Below are positions 62,099-64,000 of a stretch of DNA of 64,000 bases, piece after piece; positions within the stretch are counted from its first letter, which is position 1, and the number at the start of each line of letters is the position of its first letter. The notes beneath the pieces are model-generated. The model worked only from the letters and a program-made list of their open reading frames with translations, ran no database searches and was not told the origin of the DNA. The stretch is taken from the NCBI GenBank assembly GCA_020633655.1, contig JACKDF010000012.1, forward strand, positions 1-64,000, given 5' to 3'. The position numbers were made by a program, and so were the translations under genes. Origin of the DNA: Deferribacteres bacterium (GTDB taxonomy: Bacteria; Zhuqueibacterota; Zhuqueibacteria; Zhuqueibacterales; Geothermadaptataceae).

Positions 62099-64000
62099 TT
62101 ACAGGTTATTACCCCAGAATTCGAGCATTTTATTGAACAAATGAATTCTGGCCGCACGGTCTGCAATGCCATGCTTGCGCATGGGATAAAACATCATGTC
62201 AAACGGAATGTTCGCCTGCACTAATTCTTCGATGAAATCCCAGGCATTTTGCGGGTGAACGTTATCGTCGTACGTACCGTGAACGAGCATCAGCCTTCCT
62301 GACAAATTCTTTGCCTGACGAACGATTGAAGTACTCTCATAACCCTCCGGATTATCCTGCGGTGTTTTCATGGCAAATTCAGCCCATCTCGTGTCGTAAT
62401 AATGCCAGTCGGTGACCGGTGCGACAGCAATGCCTGCTTTAAATTCTTTTGTACGGGTCATTGTGTGCAAGGTGAAACTCCCGCCACCACTCCAGCCCCA
62501 AATACCAAACCTGTCACCATCAACCCAGGGTTGTGCCTTCAGCCATTTAACACCATCGACGATATCAGCCAACTCGACCGGGCCGATAAATTGCCGTAAG
62601 ATCAGATTTTCATACTTTTTACTGATTCCCGCCGCAACACGGTGGTCAAACCGCACCACAAGATAGCCACGGTTCATCAATATCTGGTCGAAATAATTGC
62701 CGCTATTCCAGCTGTTAGAAACGGTCGGAGCGGAAGGGCCACCATAAATATTCATGATTACCGGATATTTTTTCGTCGGATCAAAATCTTTCGGTTTCAA
62801 TATTTCGGCTGGCATCAAAAAACCGTCAGCTGTTGGGATAGTAAAGAGTTCCGGCAACTGAAAATCCAATGCCTGCAACAGCTCCGGACGCGGTTCAGCG
62901 AAGGATTTTACCAGCTTGCCTTTATTTGAATACACCCGCAATGATGGCTGCAGCTTCACACTCGAAAAGATATCAAAATAATATTCACCGTCCGGACTGA
63001 ACACAAGATAATGTGTACCATCCCCATCGGATAATCTTTCCATCCCCGTACCATCGCTATGAATTCGGTATAAATGCCGCTCAATCGAGGACTTTTCAAG
63101 CGCTGAAAAATAAATCCAATCCTTTTCTTCATCGACGGCAGCAATGGTTTTACGTGGATCCCATCCAGCGGAGTTTACCGCCCATTCACCCTTCGTCACT
63201 TGATTGACCAACTGGCCATCGAGGGTAAATTTGTATAAATGGGCGTAGCCATCGCGTTCCGATTGCCAGAGAAAATGTTTGCCATCCTGCAGGAATACGA
63301 GATCGTCGTGCAAATTAACCCAGCAACTGTCCGTCTCCTGCAGAATTAAATTAGCCGTGCCTGTTTTCGCATCAACAAAATAGAGATTCAGCACATCCTG
63401 TGGTCTGTTTAAAGTCTGTACGCTCAATTTTTTGCTGCCGGGAAGCCATTGCACCCTTGGAATATATTCTGGATTTTCATTCTCAAAATTCACCCAGGTC
63501 GTTTTTGCATTTTCAATTTCAACTACGCCAACCCGCACTTTGGGATTGGCCATGCCCGCCTTCGGATAACGCTGCTCGATAACACGCGGTACAACCGGCT
63601 TGAAATCCACAAAATGAGCCACAGCAACCGGAGAATCATCCGTCTGTAGATACGCCAGGCTTTTAGAATCATCCGACCACCAGTATCCAAGGTCACGACG
63701 ACCGAATATTTCTTCCCAATATACCCAGGACACAGTCCCATTCATCAGTGTTGCCGATCCATCTGTGGTGAGACGTTTCTCTGTTTTTTGCTTGAGGTCA
63801 TACACGAATAAATCGTTATCCCGCACGAAGGACAGCATGTTTCCGTCCGGAGCAAAATTGACATTCTTCTCACCTGCCTCCGTTTCCGTAATACGCTGAA
63901 ATTCCGATTTTTGCAAATCGAGAAGAAAAATATCCTGCCCGATTAAATACACGACGCTGCGCCCCTGTTTATCAATGGACTGTGGCCAGTCAAGCGCTTC
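62099..64000 (-). CDS. S9 family (DPP IV-like) serine peptidase, 5' truncated by window
   Basis: The frame is open past the window end, so the true N-terminus is upstream. The visible part has the DPPIV N-terminal beta-propeller (about the first 350 residues, with FAPDGNMLSFVRDNDLFVYDL) and the alpha/beta-hydrolase domain with the catalytic Ser in GIWGWSGGGSFTL, Asp in VHGTYDDNVHPQNA and His in MRKHGI. It is a dipeptidyl-peptidase-like enzyme, probably periplasmic or outer-membrane. Confidence 0.92.
   Translation of the reverse strand, partial: EALDWPQSIDKQGRSVVYLIGQDIFLLDLQKSEFQRITETEAGEKNVNFAPDGNMLSFVRDNDLFVYDLKQKTEKRLTTDGSATLMNGTVSWVYWEEIFGRRDLGYWWSDDSKSLAYLQTDDSPVAVAHFVDFKPVVPRVIEQRYPKAGMANPKVRVGVVEIENAKTTWVNFENENPEYIPRVQWLPGSKKLSVQTLNRPQDVLNLYFVDAKTGTANLILQETDSCWVNLHDDLVFLQDGKHFLWQSERDGYAHLYKFTLDGQLVNQVTKGEWAVNSAGWDPRKTIAAVDEEKDWIYFSALEKSSIERHLYRIHSDGTGMERLSDGDGTHYLVFSPDGEYYFDIFSSVKLQPSLRVYSNKGKLVKSFAEPRPELLQALDFQLPELFTIPTADGFLMPAEILKPKDFDPTKKYPVIMNIYGGPSAPTVSNSWNSGNYFDQILMNRGYLVVRFDHRVAAGISKKYENLILRQFIGPVELADIVDGVKWLKAQPWVDGDRFGIWGWSGGGSFTLHTMTRTKEFKAGIAVAPVTDWHYYDTRWAEFAMKTPQDNPEGYESTSIVRQAKNLSGRLMLVHGTYDDNVHPQNAWDFIEELVQANIPFDMMFYPMRKHGIADRAARIHLFNKMLEFWGNNL

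Overview
The window looks like chromosomal DNA of a free-living Gram-negative bacterium of the Fibrobacterota-Chlorobiota-Bacteroidota (FCB) assemblage. A lineage such as Calditrichota, Ignavibacteriota or KSB1 fits better than classical Bacteroidota. Supporting signs are a type IX-like C-terminal sorting domain with a YPNPFNPST motif, a PorV-like outer-membrane protein, a hybrid two-component regulator with a beta-propeller sensor, a TonB receptor paired with a DUF4249 lipoprotein, and PKD and DUF11 surface proteins. No rRNA, tRNA or CRISPR array was seen, so the placement rests on gene families alone.

Layout. 0-14 kb is mostly ordinary chromosome: a ThDP enzyme cut by the window edge, a large exported TPR protein, a GlsB-type membrane protein, a DUF4013 protein, a PDZ/GAF/PP2C membrane phosphatase, MurJ, an FAD oxidoreductase coupled to an MmcQ-like protein, and an exported trypsin-like protease followed by a small relative of its propeptide-like region. 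14-30 kb is accessory and rearranged. A spermidine-synthase-like membrane gene is split by an IS110-family element between 37-bp near-identical copies of gene sequence. clpB carries a frameshift in its N-domain. A complete diversity-generating retroelement (DGR) lies at 21.9-26.6 kb. Downstream are FmdB and thioredoxin, an ECF sigma/anti-sigma pair with a periplasmic thioredoxin, and two copies of a 106-bp palindromic repeat. 30-40 kb holds an IMPase-like protein, a methyltransferase, a PKD-repeat T9SS-type protein and a 1418-residue hybrid sensor/AraC regulator. 40-48 kb is respiratory: a pentaheme cytochrome and a MerR-led operon for a polysulfide/thiosulfate reductase (PsrABC type) with two YeeE/YedE sulfur transporters and a rhodanese-like protein lacking its cysteine. 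48-64 kb encodes surface and nutrient functions: a secreted VWA/DUF11 protein overlapping a PorV-CARDB-OmpA chimera, a SemiSWEET, a sulfatase, a TonB receptor with its DUF4249 lipoprotein, and an S9 peptidase cut by the window end.

The most interesting system is the DGR. Its variable protein is a DUF4062-NACHT-FGE-fold fusion, architecturally an NLR/STAND-type conflict sensor, whose C-terminal ligand face is the variable region (VR). Avd, a reverse transcriptase with an IGNLTSQ motif, an adenine-rich template repeat (TR) and a terminator follow on the same strand. Comparing TR and VR base by base, all 21 substitutions inside the repeat fall on template adenines. There is also one deleted adenine in the VR, which shifts the frame and removes the last strand of the binding fold. 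Several families of palindromic repeats are scattered through the window.
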